From: Pandoraea faecigallinarum
GTDB lineage: Bacteria > Pseudomonadota > Gammaproteobacteria > Burkholderiales > Burkholderiaceae
Direction of reading: 5' to 3'
Assembly: GCF_001029105.3 (NCBI RefSeq)
Contig: NZ_CP011807.3
Coordinates: 4,588,001 to 4,652,000, forward strand
DNA length: 64,000 nucleotides
A program made the position numbers and the translations under genes. Position 1 is the stretch's first letter, and each line of letters starts with the position of its first letter. The notes under the pieces were generated by a model. That model was not told the origin of the DNA and made no database searches. It worked only from the letters and a program-made list of their open reading frames with translations. This document shows, in pieces, positions 13,158 through 21,392 of the stretch.

Positions 13158-13964
13158 TCAGGACTTCTTCTTGCCGAAGTAGCGCTCGTAGATCGCGTCG
13201 TACGTACCGTCCGCCTTGATCGCGTCGATGCCTTTGTTGATCTTGGCCAGCAACTCGGCGTCGCCCTTGCGGACAGCAATGCCGTAGTACTCCTTCGGGA
13301 AGCTTCCATCTGTCACCGTGCGAAGCTTGGCATTCGGATTATTCGCAATGAAATTCACCACAACACCGTTGTCTGCGACCACCGCGTCTACGCCCCCGGC
13401 CTCAAGTTCCTTCATCGCAAGCGGCGTGCCTTCGAACCGTTTGACCGACGGATTGTTCTTGCCCATCAGCTTCTGCACGACCTCATCACCGGTCGTCGCC
13501 GTCTGCACGCCGACCTTCATCGACTTCAGGTCGTCAAACTTTTGTACCGTCGAGTTCGCCGGCACCGCGATCAATTGCGACGCCTCGAAGTAAGGCGTGG
13601 AGAAGTCCATCTGCTTGCTGCGCTCGTCCGTGATCGTGATCGCCGAGATCAGGATGTCACGATCGCCTTGCACCAACGAGTTGAAGATGCCTTCGAACGG
13701 CGTATTGATGAACCGAATGGAGATACCCGCCTTGTCGGCAACCGCCTTCATCACATCGATATCGAAACCGGCGATCTGACGGTTGTCGGTTTCGAACTCG
13801 AACGGCGCATAAGCGGCGTCCGATCCGACGACGTACACGGGCTGCGAACCGTCGGGCCCGACCGAGCGCCCCGAAGCCGTTTCTTCCTTCTTCCCGCAGG
13901 CACTCAACAGCAGCCCCGAGGCCACGACCAAGGCCAGCGCAAATGCACGTCGTTTCATCGACAT
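13158..13964 (-). CDS. ABC transporter substrate-binding lipoprotein, polar amino-acid type
   Basis: 268 residues; start at 13964 with AAGGGA about eight bases upstream (longer frames reading from 14291 run across the paa hydratase and lack a signal). Signal peptide and lipobox LSAC (Cys 23). The bacterial SBP family 3 fold is clear: YVVGSDAAYAPFEFETDNRQIAGFDIDVMKAVADKAG, then the repeated ligand-site elements ILISAITITDERSKQMDFSTPYF and DAVVADNGVVVNF, ending YDAIYERYFGKKKS. Such proteins deliver basic or polar amino acids to a His/Gln-type ABC transporter. The permease and ATPase are not adjacent, so the partner is elsewhere. It lies downstream of the enoyl-CoA hydratase gene but behind a hairpin. 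Confidence 0.9.
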   Translation of the reverse strand: MSMKRRAFALALVVASGLLLSACGKKEETASGRSVGPDGSQPVYVVGSDAAYAPFEFETDNRQIAGFDIDVMKAVADKAGISIRFINTPFEGIFNSLVQGDRDILISAITITDERSKQMDFSTPYFEASQLIAVPANSTVQKFDDLKSMKVGVQTATTGDEVVQKLMGKNNPSVKRFEGTPLAMKELEAGGVDAVVADNGVVVNFIANNPNAKLRTVTDGSFPKEYYGIAVRKGDAELLAKINKGIDAIKADGTYDAIYERYFGKKKS

Positions 13965-13980
13965 CGTTTCGTCCCTTGCT

Positions 13981-14040
13981 GAAAAAACCGGCAGACTATC
14001 ACAGGACAGCCGCCCCGCAGGCAGCCGTCCCGGCTTTTTC
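13981..14040 (-). terminator. Probable terminator after the enoyl-CoA hydratase gene
   Basis: On the minus strand a hairpin with 11 paired positions (14030-14004; GGACGGCTGCC against GGCGGCTGTCC with two wobbles, five-base loop) is enclosed by CCGG arms and followed by a T6 run near 13982. Confidence 0.5.
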
Positions 14041-14049
14041 ACAACGGCT

Positions 14050-14826
14050 TCAGCGATGCTTGAAAACCGGCTTGCGCTTCTCGACGAACGCGGCCATGCC
14101 CTCCTTCTGATCTTCCAGCGCGAAGAGCGAATGGAACATGCGACGCTCGAACTGCACGCCTTCGTCGAGCGTAGATTCGAAGGCTCGGTTGACGGCCTCC
14201 TTCGCCGCCATGACGACCGGCAACGAGAATTCGCAGATGGTGTTGGCAGCACCGATCGCCTCGTCGAGCAACTTGTCGAACGGCACGACACGCGACACGA
14301 GACCGGCGCGTTCGGCTTCGGTGGCGTCCATGAAGCGCGCCGTCAGACACATGTCCATCGCCTTGGCCTTGGACACCGCACGCGTCAGACGCTGCGTGCC
14401 GCCCGCCCCCGGAATCACACCGAGCTTGATTTCCGGTTGACCGAACTTCGCGTTGTCGGCGGCAATAATGAAGTCGCACATCATCGCCAACTCGCACCCG
14501 CCGCCCAGAGCGAAACCCGACACGGCGGCAATCACCGGCTTACGGATGCGGCGCACCGTCTCCCAGTTGCGTGTGATGTAGTCGCCCTTGAACACATCGG
14601 CAAAGGTGTACTTGGACATCATGCCGATGTCCGCCCCCGCCGCGAACGCCTTCTCGCTCCCGGTGATCACCATGCAACCGATGGCTTCATCGGCATCGAA
14701 TGCGGTGAGTGCCGCGCCCAGTTCGTCCATCAGCGCATCGTTCAGCGCGTTGAGCGCCTTCGGACGATTCAGCGTGATCAGACCGACGCGGCCGCGCGTC
14801 TCCACCAGAATGTTCTCGTACGTCAT
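14050..14826 (-). CDS. paaF: Enoyl-CoA hydratase (crotonase family), PaaF type
   Basis: 258 residues; start at 14826 with GGAGGA well spaced. Crotonase signatures: [10 protein letters not shown], the oxyanion-hole segments [10 protein letters not shown] and [12 protein letters not shown], and [21 protein letters not shown] with the first catalytic Glu. At the position of the second catalytic Glu of mammalian short-chain hydratase (AMEM) this protein reads AMDM, a conservative Asp; I know this position varies in PaaF proteins. Predicted role: hydration of 2,3-dehydroadipyl-CoA (or general short-chain enoyl-CoA). The context, divergent from paaN across a shared operator, supports the phenylacetate role. 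A general crotonase role remains possible. Confidence 0.82.
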   Translation of the reverse strand: MTYENILVETRGRVGLITLNRPKALNALNDALMDELGAALTAFDADEAIGCMVITGSEKAFAAGADIGMMSKYTFADVFKGDYITRNWETVRRIRKPVIAAVSGFALGGGCELAMMCDFIIAADNAKFGQPEIKLGVIPGAGGTQRLTRAVSKAKAMDMCLTARFMDATEAERAGLVSRVVPFDKLLDEAIGAANTICEFSLPVVMAAKEAVNRAFESTLDEGVQFERRMFHSLFALEDQKEGMAAFVEKRKPVFKHR

Positions 14827-15225
14827 CCTCTTGTTCCTCCAGTCAAAGTCTCGTCTTGTGATTCGGGGGCTGGCACCGCCCGGGCGCGACGCGCCTGAGA
14901 GCATCGCGACCCGGCAGACGCCGGAAACAGATAAGGCGATCGACGCGCCATCGGTTCGCAATGGCGCTGCGGCGCTCCTGGCAGGACGGGGTACGTGGCC
15001 CACCGGGCGTCGACTGTAGTGGTTAGGCATGATGCCATCGATCCCCCACATACGCACCTTTCATTGCGCCAAACTCCCTATCCACCGCGGCACGCGTGGG
15101 CTTCCTGCCGAACATTCCTATATATAGAGGCACGCCAACCTGCCTTGTCCCACGCTAACCTCTTGAAACCAAACCCGTCGGGGAAAACCCGGCGTCAACG
15201 TGCGCCACGCGCGGAAGATTTGGTG

Positions 15226-15254
15226 CTATATTAACAAACCAACCGGTCGGTCAA
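15226..15254 (-). promoter_or_regulatory. Candidate promoter of the enoyl-CoA hydratase gene
   Basis: On the minus strand TTGACC (15254-15249) is followed after 16-17 bases by AATATA/ATATAG. The palindromic operator lies between these boxes. The rest of the 14827-15388 gap holds no other gene that I can support. Confidence 0.45.
15238..15251. promoter_or_regulatory. TetR/PaaR-like operator of the paa cluster
   Basis: Near-perfect palindrome ACCAACC|GGTCGGT centred at 15244/15245 (six of seven positions symmetric). It sits between divergent catabolic transcripts and inside a candidate promoter. In Burkholderiales, TetR-family PaaR repressors that respond to phenylacetyl-CoA use operators of this general ACCGACCGGTCGGT kind; the match is from memory. 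Confidence 0.55.
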
Positions 15255-15388
15255 TTAATGTTCGCGACGAACTTTCTTGAGACGATCCGGTGCCGTCCCC
15301 TGCGTCTTGCCGCGCGAGCCACGAACTTGCCCGCAGGCACAGACAGCGAATCCGCCAGCCGCATCCCGACACGGACAGATCCACAACC

Positions 15389-17083
15389 ATGACTCATCCC
15401 CTCTTCGCCAAACACCAAGAGACTCTCGAGCGCGCCCTTCAGGCCATCGCCACGCGTGGTTACTGGAGCCCGTTCACGGAAATGCCGAGCCCGCGTGCCT
15501 ATGGCGAGACGGCTGCCGCCGATGGCGAAGCGGCCTTCAAACAATATCTGAACGCTGCTTTCCCGCTGGAGCAGCGCGGCAGCACGGGCAGCGTGGGTCA
15601 GGAGACTTCGCCGTTCGGCTTCGCGCTCGGCACGACCTACCCCGGTTTCGAGATCGACACCCTGCTCGCCCGCGTAAGCGACGCCCACAAGGCCTGGCGC
15701 GCCGCCACGCCGGACGCCTGGGCCGGTGTCTCGCTCGAAATTCTCAAGCGCCTGAACGCCCGCAGCTTCGAGATGGCCAACGCCGTGATGCACACCACCG
15801 GTCAGGCCTTCATGATGGCCTTCCAGGCCGGCGGCCCGCACGCACAGGATCGCGGTCTCGAAGCCGTGGCCTATGCCTGGGACGAGCTGCGCCGCATCCC
15901 CGCCAACGCCTACTGGGAAAAGCCGCAAAGCAAGAACCCGCCGCTCGCGATGGAAAAGCGTTACACCGTCGTGCCGCGCGGCGTGGCACTCGTGCTCGGC
16001 TGCTGCACGTTCCCGACGTGGAACGGCTACCCGGGCCTGTTCGCAAGCCTCGCCACCGGCAACGCCGTGATCGTCAAGCCGCACCCCGGCGCGATTCTGC
16101 CGCTCGCCATCACCGTGAAGATCGCGCGTGAGGTGTTGAAGGAAGCTGGTTTCGATCCGGACGTCGTTACCCTGGCGGCCACCAACCCGAACGATGGCGC
16201 AATCGTCCAGCAACTGGCCACGCGCGGCGAAGTGCGCGTGATCGACTTCACCGGCAGCACCGCCAACGGCGACTGGCTGGAGACGAACGCCCGTCAGGCG
16301 CAGGTGTACACGGAGAAGGCCGGCGTGAACCAGATCGTCATCGACTCGACGGACGACCTGAAGGGCATGGCCCGCAACATCGGCTTCTCGCTGGCGCTCT
16401 ACTCCGGTCAGATGTGCACGGCACCGCAGAACATCTATATTCCGCGTGACGGCATTCAGACGCCCGACGGCAACGTATCGTTCGACGAGGTCGTCGCCGC
16501 CATCGCCGGCAGTGTCCAAAAGACATGCAGCGACCCGGCCAAGGCCGTGGAACTGCTCGGCGCGATCCAGAACGAAGGCGTGCTTGCCCGCATCGACGAG
16601 GCTCGCAAGGTCGGCCGCGTCGTGCTCGACAGCCAGACGCTCCAGCACCCGGCGTTTGCCGATGCCCGTGTGCGCACGCCGCTGATCGTCGCGCTCGACG
16701 TCGCCGACGAAGCCACCTACACCCGCGAATGGTTCGGTCCGATCACGTTCGTGATCGCCGTGGACAGCGCCGCGCAAGCGTTCGCGCTGGCCGGACGCAC
16801 CGCTGCCAAGCATGGCGCACTCACGTTGTCGGCGTACACCACGTCCGCAGAGGGCGAGGCGCGGGCGCTCGACGCCGCCATCGAAGGCCGCGTTGCCCTG
16901 TCGCTCAACCTGACCGGCGGCGTGTTCGTCAACCAGTCGGCGGCGTATTCGGATTATCACGGCACCGGTGGCAACCCGGCAGCCAACGCCAGCCTGGCAG
17001 ACGCCGCCTTCGTCGCCAACCGCTTCCGCGTCGTGCAAAGTCGTCACCATGTGCCGGCCAAGTCCGAAGCAGGCGCCGCGTAA
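15389..17083 (+). CDS. paaN: Phenylacetate degradation protein PaaN (aldehyde dehydrogenase-type)
   Basis: 564 residues starting at ATG 15389; the extra upstream frame is untranslated leader and the Shine-Dalgarno is weak. Aldehyde dehydrogenase fold throughout: VVPRGVALVLGCCTFPTWNGYPGLFASLATGNAVIVKPHP region, the nucleotide-site IDFTGSTANGDWLE, and the catalytic Cys in YSGQMCTAPQN, with the C-terminal substrate loop EWFGPITFVIAVD. It corresponds to the dehydrogenase half of PaaZ, which oxidises the semialdehyde from oxepin-CoA ring opening, without the fused hydratase domain. First gene of the plus-strand paa cluster, about 140 bases downstream of the PaaR-like operator. The thiolase gene follows after a 154-base gap. 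Confidence 0.93.
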   Translation: MTHPLFAKHQETLERALQAIATRGYWSPFTEMPSPRAYGETAAADGEAAFKQYLNAAFPLEQRGSTGSVGQETSPFGFALGTTYPGFEIDTLLARVSDAHKAWRAATPDAWAGVSLEILKRLNARSFEMANAVMHTTGQAFMMAFQAGGPHAQDRGLEAVAYAWDELRRIPANAYWEKPQSKNPPLAMEKRYTVVPRGVALVLGCCTFPTWNGYPGLFASLATGNAVIVKPHPGAILPLAITVKIAREVLKEAGFDPDVVTLAATNPNDGAIVQQLATRGEVRVIDFTGSTANGDWLETNARQAQVYTEKAGVNQIVIDSTDDLKGMARNIGFSLALYSGQMCTAPQNIYIPRDGIQTPDGNVSFDEVVAAIAGSVQKTCSDPAKAVELLGAIQNEGVLARIDEARKVGRVVLDSQTLQHPAFADARVRTPLIVALDVADEATYTREWFGPITFVIAVDSAAQAFALAGRTAAKHGALTLSAYTTSAEGEARALDAAIEGRVALSLNLTGGVFVNQSAAYSDYHGTGGNPAANASLADAAFVANRFRVVQSRHHVPAKSEAGAA

Positions 17084-17237
17084 GCCATTTCTTATATAGA
17101 GAGGACGGGAAACTCCTCACGCGGAGGCGACGGTAAGTCACTACCATAGTCACTCACCGCCGCACGGCGGCCGCCAGTTCACCGCGCGTCCGCCCGCTGC
17201 GTCTCCCGCCCCAAAGCAACGACAGGAACGAGACACC

Positions 17238-18440
17238 ATGACCGAAGCCTTCATCTGCGACGCGATCCGCACCCCCATCGGCCGTTACGGCGGTGCACTG
17301 AAGGACGTTCGCGCCGACAACCTCGGCGCGATTCCGCTCAAGGCGCTGATCGCGCGCAACCCCAGCGTGAACTGGACGCTGATCGATGACGTCATCTACG
17401 GTTGCGCCAATCAGGCAGGTGAAGACAACCGCAACGTCGCCCGTATGGCGTCGCTGCTCGCCGAATTGCCCATCGATGTCCCGGGCGCCACGCTCAACCG
17501 CCTGTGCGGCTCGGGCATGGACGCCATCGGCACCGCTGCGCGCGCCATCAAGGCCGGCGAAGCCGGACTGATGATCGCCGGCGGCGTCGAATCCATGACG
17601 CGCGCGCCGTTCGTGATGGGCAAGGCCGACAGCGCGTTCTCGCGTCAGGCTGCAATCTTCGATACGACCATCGGCTGGCGTTTCATCAACCCGCTGATGA
17701 AAGCCCAATACGGTGTGGACTCGATGCCCGAGACCGCCGAGAACGTCGCGGACGACTTCAAGATCAACCGCGAAGATCAGGACCGCTTCGCACTGCGCAG
17801 TCAGGAGAAGGCCGCCCGCGCGCAGGCCGACGGCACGCTCGCTCAGGAAATCACGCCGGTGTCGATCGCCCAGAAGAAAGGGGACCCGATCGTCGTCGAA
17901 AAAGACGAACACCCGCGTGCCACGAGTCTGGAAGCGCTGGGCAAGCTCAAGGGCGTGGTCCGCCCGGACGGTACGGTCACCGCAGGCAATGCCTCCGGCG
18001 TGAACGACGGCGCATGCGCACTGCTGCTCGCGAGCGAAAGTGCCGCCAAGCTCCACGGTCTGACACCGCGCGCCCGCGTGCTGGGCATGGCCACCGCCGG
18101 TGTCGCGCCGCGCATCATGGGCATCGGTCCGGCGCCGGCCACGCTCAAGCTCCTCAAGCAACTGAACATGACGCTCGATCAGTTCGACGTCATCGAACTC
18201 AACGAAGCCTTCGCCAGTCAGGGCCTGGCCGTGTTGCGTCAACTCGGTCTGGCCGACGACGACGCGCGCGTCAATCCGAACGGCGGCGCGATTGCGCTGG
18301 GCCATCCGCTGGGGGCCTCGGGAGCGCGTCTGGTGACCACGGCGATGTACCAGTTGCATCGCACCGGTGGACGCTTCGCACTGTGCACGATGTGCATCGG
18401 CGTGGGGCAAGGTATCGCCATCGCCATCGAACGCGTCTGA
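17238..18440 (+). CDS. paaJ: 3-oxoadipyl-CoA/3-oxo-5,6-dehydrosuberyl-CoA thiolase
   Basis: 400 residues, exact family length. Active-site Cys near residue 90 in [13 protein letters not shown]; second-half catalytic His in [16 protein letters not shown] and Cys in [12 protein letters not shown]. The N-terminus [25 protein letters not shown] and the segment [14 protein letters not shown] are typical of PcaF/PaaJ rather than of acetoacetyl-CoA thiolases. It catalyses CoA-dependent cleavage of beta-ketoadipyl-CoA to acetyl-CoA and succinyl-CoA, and in the Paa pathway the earlier C8 cleavage. paaG follows after 23 bases, so the two are cotranscribed. The beta-ketoadipate thiolase PcaF is nearly identical, so the name rests on the paa context. 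Confidence 0.92.
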   Translation: MTEAFICDAIRTPIGRYGGALKDVRADNLGAIPLKALIARNPSVNWTLIDDVIYGCANQAGEDNRNVARMASLLAELPIDVPGATLNRLCGSGMDAIGTAARAIKAGEAGLMIAGGVESMTRAPFVMGKADSAFSRQAAIFDTTIGWRFINPLMKAQYGVDSMPETAENVADDFKINREDQDRFALRSQEKAARAQADGTLAQEITPVSIAQKKGDPIVVEKDEHPRATSLEALGKLKGVVRPDGTVTAGNASGVNDGACALLLASESAAKLHGLTPRARVLGMATAGVAPRIMGIGPAPATLKLLKQLNMTLDQFDVIELNEAFASQGLAVLRQLGLADDDARVNPNGGAIALGHPLGASGARLVTTAMYQLHRTGGRFALCTMCIGVGQGIAIAIERV

Positions 18441-18463
18441 GCCCATACCCGGAGGAAGCCCCG

Positions 18464-19246
18464 ATGACTGCCACGGTACAACTGACGCTCAAAGACAACG
18501 TTGCGACGATCACGCTCAATCGCCCCGAGAAGCTCAACAGCTTCACGCGGCAAATGCATGCGGAGTTGCGCGACGCCCTCGACACCGCACAGGCCCAGGG
18601 CGCGCGCGCCATTGTGCTGACGGGTGCCGGACGCGGCTTCTGCGCCGGTCAGGATCTGGCGGATCTGGACTTCACGCCGGGCGCGTCGACCGACCTCGGC
18701 GCGCTGATCGACGAGAACTTCAATCCCCTGGTGCGCAGGCTGCGTGCGATGCCGCTGCCGGTGATCGCCGCCGTGAACGGTATCGCCGCCGGTGCCGGTG
18801 CCAATCTGGCGCTGGCTTGCGACATCGTACTTGCGGGAGCCTCCGTCAATTTCATTCAGGCCTTCGTGAAGATCGGTCTCGTGCCCGACACCGGCGGTAC
18901 GTGGTTCCTGCCGCAACGCATCGGCATGGCGCGTGCGATGGGGCTGGCGATGCTCGGCGACAAGCTCTCGGCCGAGCAAGCCGAGCAGTGGGGCCTGATC
19001 TGGCGCTGCGTCGACGACGACGCCTTGCTGCCCGAAGCGCAGAAGCTGGCGACGCAACTGGCCACGCAACCGACGAAGGCGCTCGCTACCATCAAGGAAG
19101 CGCTCTACGCGTCGACGACCAACACGCTCGATCAGCAACTCGATCTCGAGCGCGACGGACAGCGCTCGCTGGGGGCCTCCTACGACTATGCGGAAGGCGT
19201 GAACGCGTTTCTCGAGAAGCGCGCCCCGAAGTTCGAGGGCCGCTGA
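18464..19246 (+). CDS. paaG: Ring 1,2-epoxyphenylacetyl-CoA isomerase
   Basis: 260 residues; GGAGGA sits seven bases before ATG 18464. Crotonase fold with TLNRPEKLNSFTRQMH, oxyanion segment GRGFCAGQDLADLDF and NGIAAGAGANLALACDIVLA. The AGQDL loop, the GLVPDTGGTWFLPQRIG segment with an Asp in place of the hydratase Glu, and the C-terminal SYDYAEGVNAFLEKRAPKFEGR are the PaaG pattern. It converts the ring epoxide made by PaaABCDE into the seven-membered oxepin-CoA and can also shift the later double bond. Cotranscribed with the thiolase gene. The epoxidase genes are not in this window. Confidence 0.93.
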   Translation: MTATVQLTLKDNVATITLNRPEKLNSFTRQMHAELRDALDTAQAQGARAIVLTGAGRGFCAGQDLADLDFTPGASTDLGALIDENFNPLVRRLRAMPLPVIAAVNGIAAGAGANLALACDIVLAGASVNFIQAFVKIGLVPDTGGTWFLPQRIGMARAMGLAMLGDKLSAEQAEQWGLIWRCVDDDALLPEAQKLATQLATQPTKALATIKEALYASTTNTLDQQLDLERDGQRSLGASYDYAEGVNAFLEKRAPKFEGR

Positions 19247-19317
19247 ACATCATGAACTCGGCTGAACGAGCCTGAACCAGGCGAAAAGCGAGCCGAAGAA
19301 AAACCGGACCGCGGAAC

Positions 19318-19354
19318 CGCCACAGAATCGCCACAGAACCGCCACGGAAACGCC
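19318..19354 (+). repeat. 11-bp tandem repeat upstream of paaI
   Basis: Three full units CGCCACAGAAT, CGCCACAGAAC, CGCCACGGAAA and a partial fourth (CGCC), spacing exactly 11. It lies in the 201-base gap between paaG and paaI, which otherwise holds nothing that I recognise. Confidence 0.7.
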
Positions 19355-19447
19355 GAACACAGCAGCGACGCAACACCGGACGCCAGGACCACGCGCCGCG
19401 CGAGAGACCAACGACATAACAAGATCAGAGACACTCAGGAGCCCCCG

Positions 19448-19906
19448 ATGAGCCAGACCTCCACGGCCACGAAGGCCGTCAGCGAAATGACGCCGGAAGA
19501 ACTCGCCCATGCCACGGGCGTGGCGATGTACAGCACGGACCGTGCGAGCCAGTGGCTCGGCATGGAGTTGCAGGAAGTGCGCCCGGGGTACGCGCGCATG
19601 TCGATGCGCATCCGCGACGAGTTCCTGAACGGCCACGCCATCTGCCACGGCGGCCTGATGTTTACGCTGGCCGACTCGACGTTCGCGTTCGCCTGCAACA
19701 GCTACAACGTCGTCACGGTCGCGGCCGGTTGCAGCATCGAGTTCCTGAAGCCGGTCTCGGGCGGCGACACGCTCACCGCGGAAGCGCAGGAGCAGGTGCT
19801 CTCGGGCCGTCACGGCATCTACGACATCCGGTTGACGAACAGCGCCGGGGAAATCGTGGCGATGTTCCGCGGCAAGTCCGCCCAGATCAAGGGCAACGTC
19901 GTCTGA
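19448..19906 (+). CDS. paaI: Hydroxyphenylacetyl-CoA thioesterase
   Basis: 152 residues, hotdog-fold thioesterase. The family motif NGHAICHGGLMFTLADSTFAFA contains the HGG turn and the catalytic Asp; the core strands SIEFLKPVSGGDTLTAEAQEQ and GEIVAMFRGKSAQIKG follow. PaaI hydrolyses stalled aryl-CoA intermediates and so frees CoA if the pathway blocks. AGGAG lies seven bases before the ATG. Neighbours paaG and paaK are on the same strand, with gaps of 201 and 88 bases. Confidence 0.93.
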   Translation: MSQTSTATKAVSEMTPEELAHATGVAMYSTDRASQWLGMELQEVRPGYARMSMRIRDEFLNGHAICHGGLMFTLADSTFAFACNSYNVVTVAAGCSIEFLKPVSGGDTLTAEAQEQVLSGRHGIYDIRLTNSAGEIVAMFRGKSAQIKGNVV

Positions 19907-19994
19907 CACGCCCGAGCAACACGCGAGGCCGCGCACGGCCTCGCAAGACAGAAGCGTAACAAGCGTAAGAAGCAAGTCCCCAAGGAGACAAGTC

Positions 19995-21290
19995 ATGACC
20001 ACCGCCTTGCCGCTCGAGCCGATCGAGAAAGCGAGCCTCAACGAACTGCGCGCCCTTCAGCTCGACCGTCTGAAGACGACGCTGCGGCATGCCTATGAGA
20101 ACTCGCCGGTGTACCGCCGGAAGTTCGAAGAGGCCGGCGTCCACCCGGACGAACTGACCTCGCTGGCCGACCTGGCCAGGTTCCCATTCACGACGAAGCA
20201 GGACCTGCGCGACAGCTATCCGTTCGGCATGTTCGCGGTTCCGATGGAACAGGTTTCGCGCGTGCATGCATCCTCGGGCACGACGGGCAAACCGACGGTC
20301 GTGGGCTACACCGCCAACGACATCAGCACGTGGGCCGATCTGGTCGCGCGCTCGATCCGCGCTTCGGGCGCACGTCGCGGCGACAAAGTGCACATCAGCT
20401 ATGGTTACGGCCTGTTCACCGGCGGCCTCGGTGCGCACTACGGTGCGGAGCGTGCGGGCCTGACGGTGATCCCGTTTGGCGGCGGCCAGACGGAGAAGCA
20501 GGTGCAACTTATCCAGGACTTCAAGCCGGACATCATCATGGTCACGCCGAGCTACATGCTCGCGATTGCCGACGAACTTGAGCGCCAGGGCATCGTGGCC
20601 GCCGAATCGTCGCTGCGCATTGGCATTTTCGGCGCGGAACCGTGGACGAACGACATGCGCACGGCTATCGAGAAGCGCATGGGCATCGACGCGGTCGACA
20701 TCTACGGGCTGTCGGAAGTGATGGGCCCGGGCGTGGCGTGCGAGTGTGCCGAGACGAAGGACGGCCCGACCATCTGGGAAGATCACTTCTATCCCGAAAT
20801 CATCGATCCGGAGACCGGCGAAGTGCTGCCGGACGGCGAGTTCGGCGAACTGGTGTTCACCTCGCTCACGAAGGAAGCGCTGCCCATCATCCGTTATCGC
20901 ACGCGCGACCTCACGCGCTTGCTGCCGGGCACGGCGCGCACGATGCGCCGCATGGAGAAGATCACGGGCCGCTCGGACGACATGATGATCATTCGCGGCG
21001 TGAACGTGTTCCCCTCGCAAATCGAAGAACTGTTGCTGCGTCAGCCGGTCCTCTCCCCGCACTACCAGATCATTCTGGACAAGGAAGGCCCGATGGATAC
21101 GATGGCGGTGGAGGTCGAAGCGGCCGTCGGCTGTGAGGACACCGCGGCGCTGCAAGCAGCGGGTGGCGAACTCAAGCGCGACATCAAGACGCTCATTGGG
21201 GTGTCGTGTGCGGTGCGTGTGAAGCCGGTCGGCGGCATCGAGCGCTCGGTAGGCAAGGCTCGCCGTGTCGTGGACAAGCGCCCGCGCTAA
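19995..21290 (+). CDS. paaK: Phenylacetate-CoA ligase
   Basis: 431 residues, normal length. AMP-forming adenylate enzyme: phosphate loop SSGTTGKPTVVGYT, core IPFGGGQTEKQVQLIQDF, YGLSEVMGPGVACEC, ligand-Asp region IRYRTRDLTRLLPG and hinge GRSDDMMIIRGVNVFPSQIE, with the C-terminal lid ending SVGKARRVVDKRPR. It activates phenylacetate with ATP and CoA, the first pathway step, in the cytoplasm. AAGGAG is well spaced before ATG 19995. Last gene of the paa run; its natural terminator is where the IS element has inserted. Confidence 0.96.
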   Translation: MTTALPLEPIEKASLNELRALQLDRLKTTLRHAYENSPVYRRKFEEAGVHPDELTSLADLARFPFTTKQDLRDSYPFGMFAVPMEQVSRVHASSGTTGKPTVVGYTANDISTWADLVARSIRASGARRGDKVHISYGYGLFTGGLGAHYGAERAGLTVIPFGGGQTEKQVQLIQDFKPDIIMVTPSYMLAIADELERQGIVAAESSLRIGIFGAEPWTNDMRTAIEKRMGIDAVDIYGLSEVMGPGVACECAETKDGPTIWEDHFYPEIIDPETGEVLPDGEFGELVFTSLTKEALPIIRYRTRDLTRLLPGTARTMRRMEKITGRSDDMMIIRGVNVFPSQIEELLLRQPVLSPHYQIILDKEGPMDTMAVEVEAAVGCEDTAALQAAGGELKRDIKTLIGVSCAVRVKPVGGIERSVGKARRVVDKRPR

Positions 21291-21314
21291 GCGACATCGA
21301 TCCCCGTCGACATG

Positions 21315-21338
21315 AAAAAGCCCGCGACGCCGCGGGCT
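21315..21338 (+). terminator. paaK terminator hairpin, left copy (interrupted)
   Basis: A-tract then AGCCCGCG-ACGC-CGCGGGCT (21319-21338), but the T-tract that should follow is displaced by the IS element to position 22928. The hairpin alone, with CAGATTG following, should terminate poorly. Confidence 0.75.
21319..21338 (+). repeat. Direct repeat flanking the IS (left copy)
   Basis: Identical to 22908-22927. Eight-base arms around ACGC, which is the whole terminator hairpin; read as the target-site duplication. Confidence 0.75.
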
Positions 21339-21350
21339 CAGATTGCTGAC

Positions 21351-21383
21351 AAACCCTCGCCAAGTGCGAGGGTTTTGTTTTTT
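21351..21383 (+). terminator. Inward-facing terminator inside the left IS end
   Basis: Ten-base-pair stem AAACCCTCGC/GCGAGGGTTT with a five-base loop, followed by TGTTTTTT. It would stop transcripts arriving from paaK before they reach the transposase start. Confidence 0.75.
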
Positions 21384-21392
21384 AATAGCAGG

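Noticed and set aside
21312..21392. A longer transposase start at ATG 21312
   Set aside because: It lies outside the IS element, in the terminator of paaK, and would need transcription through two hairpins.
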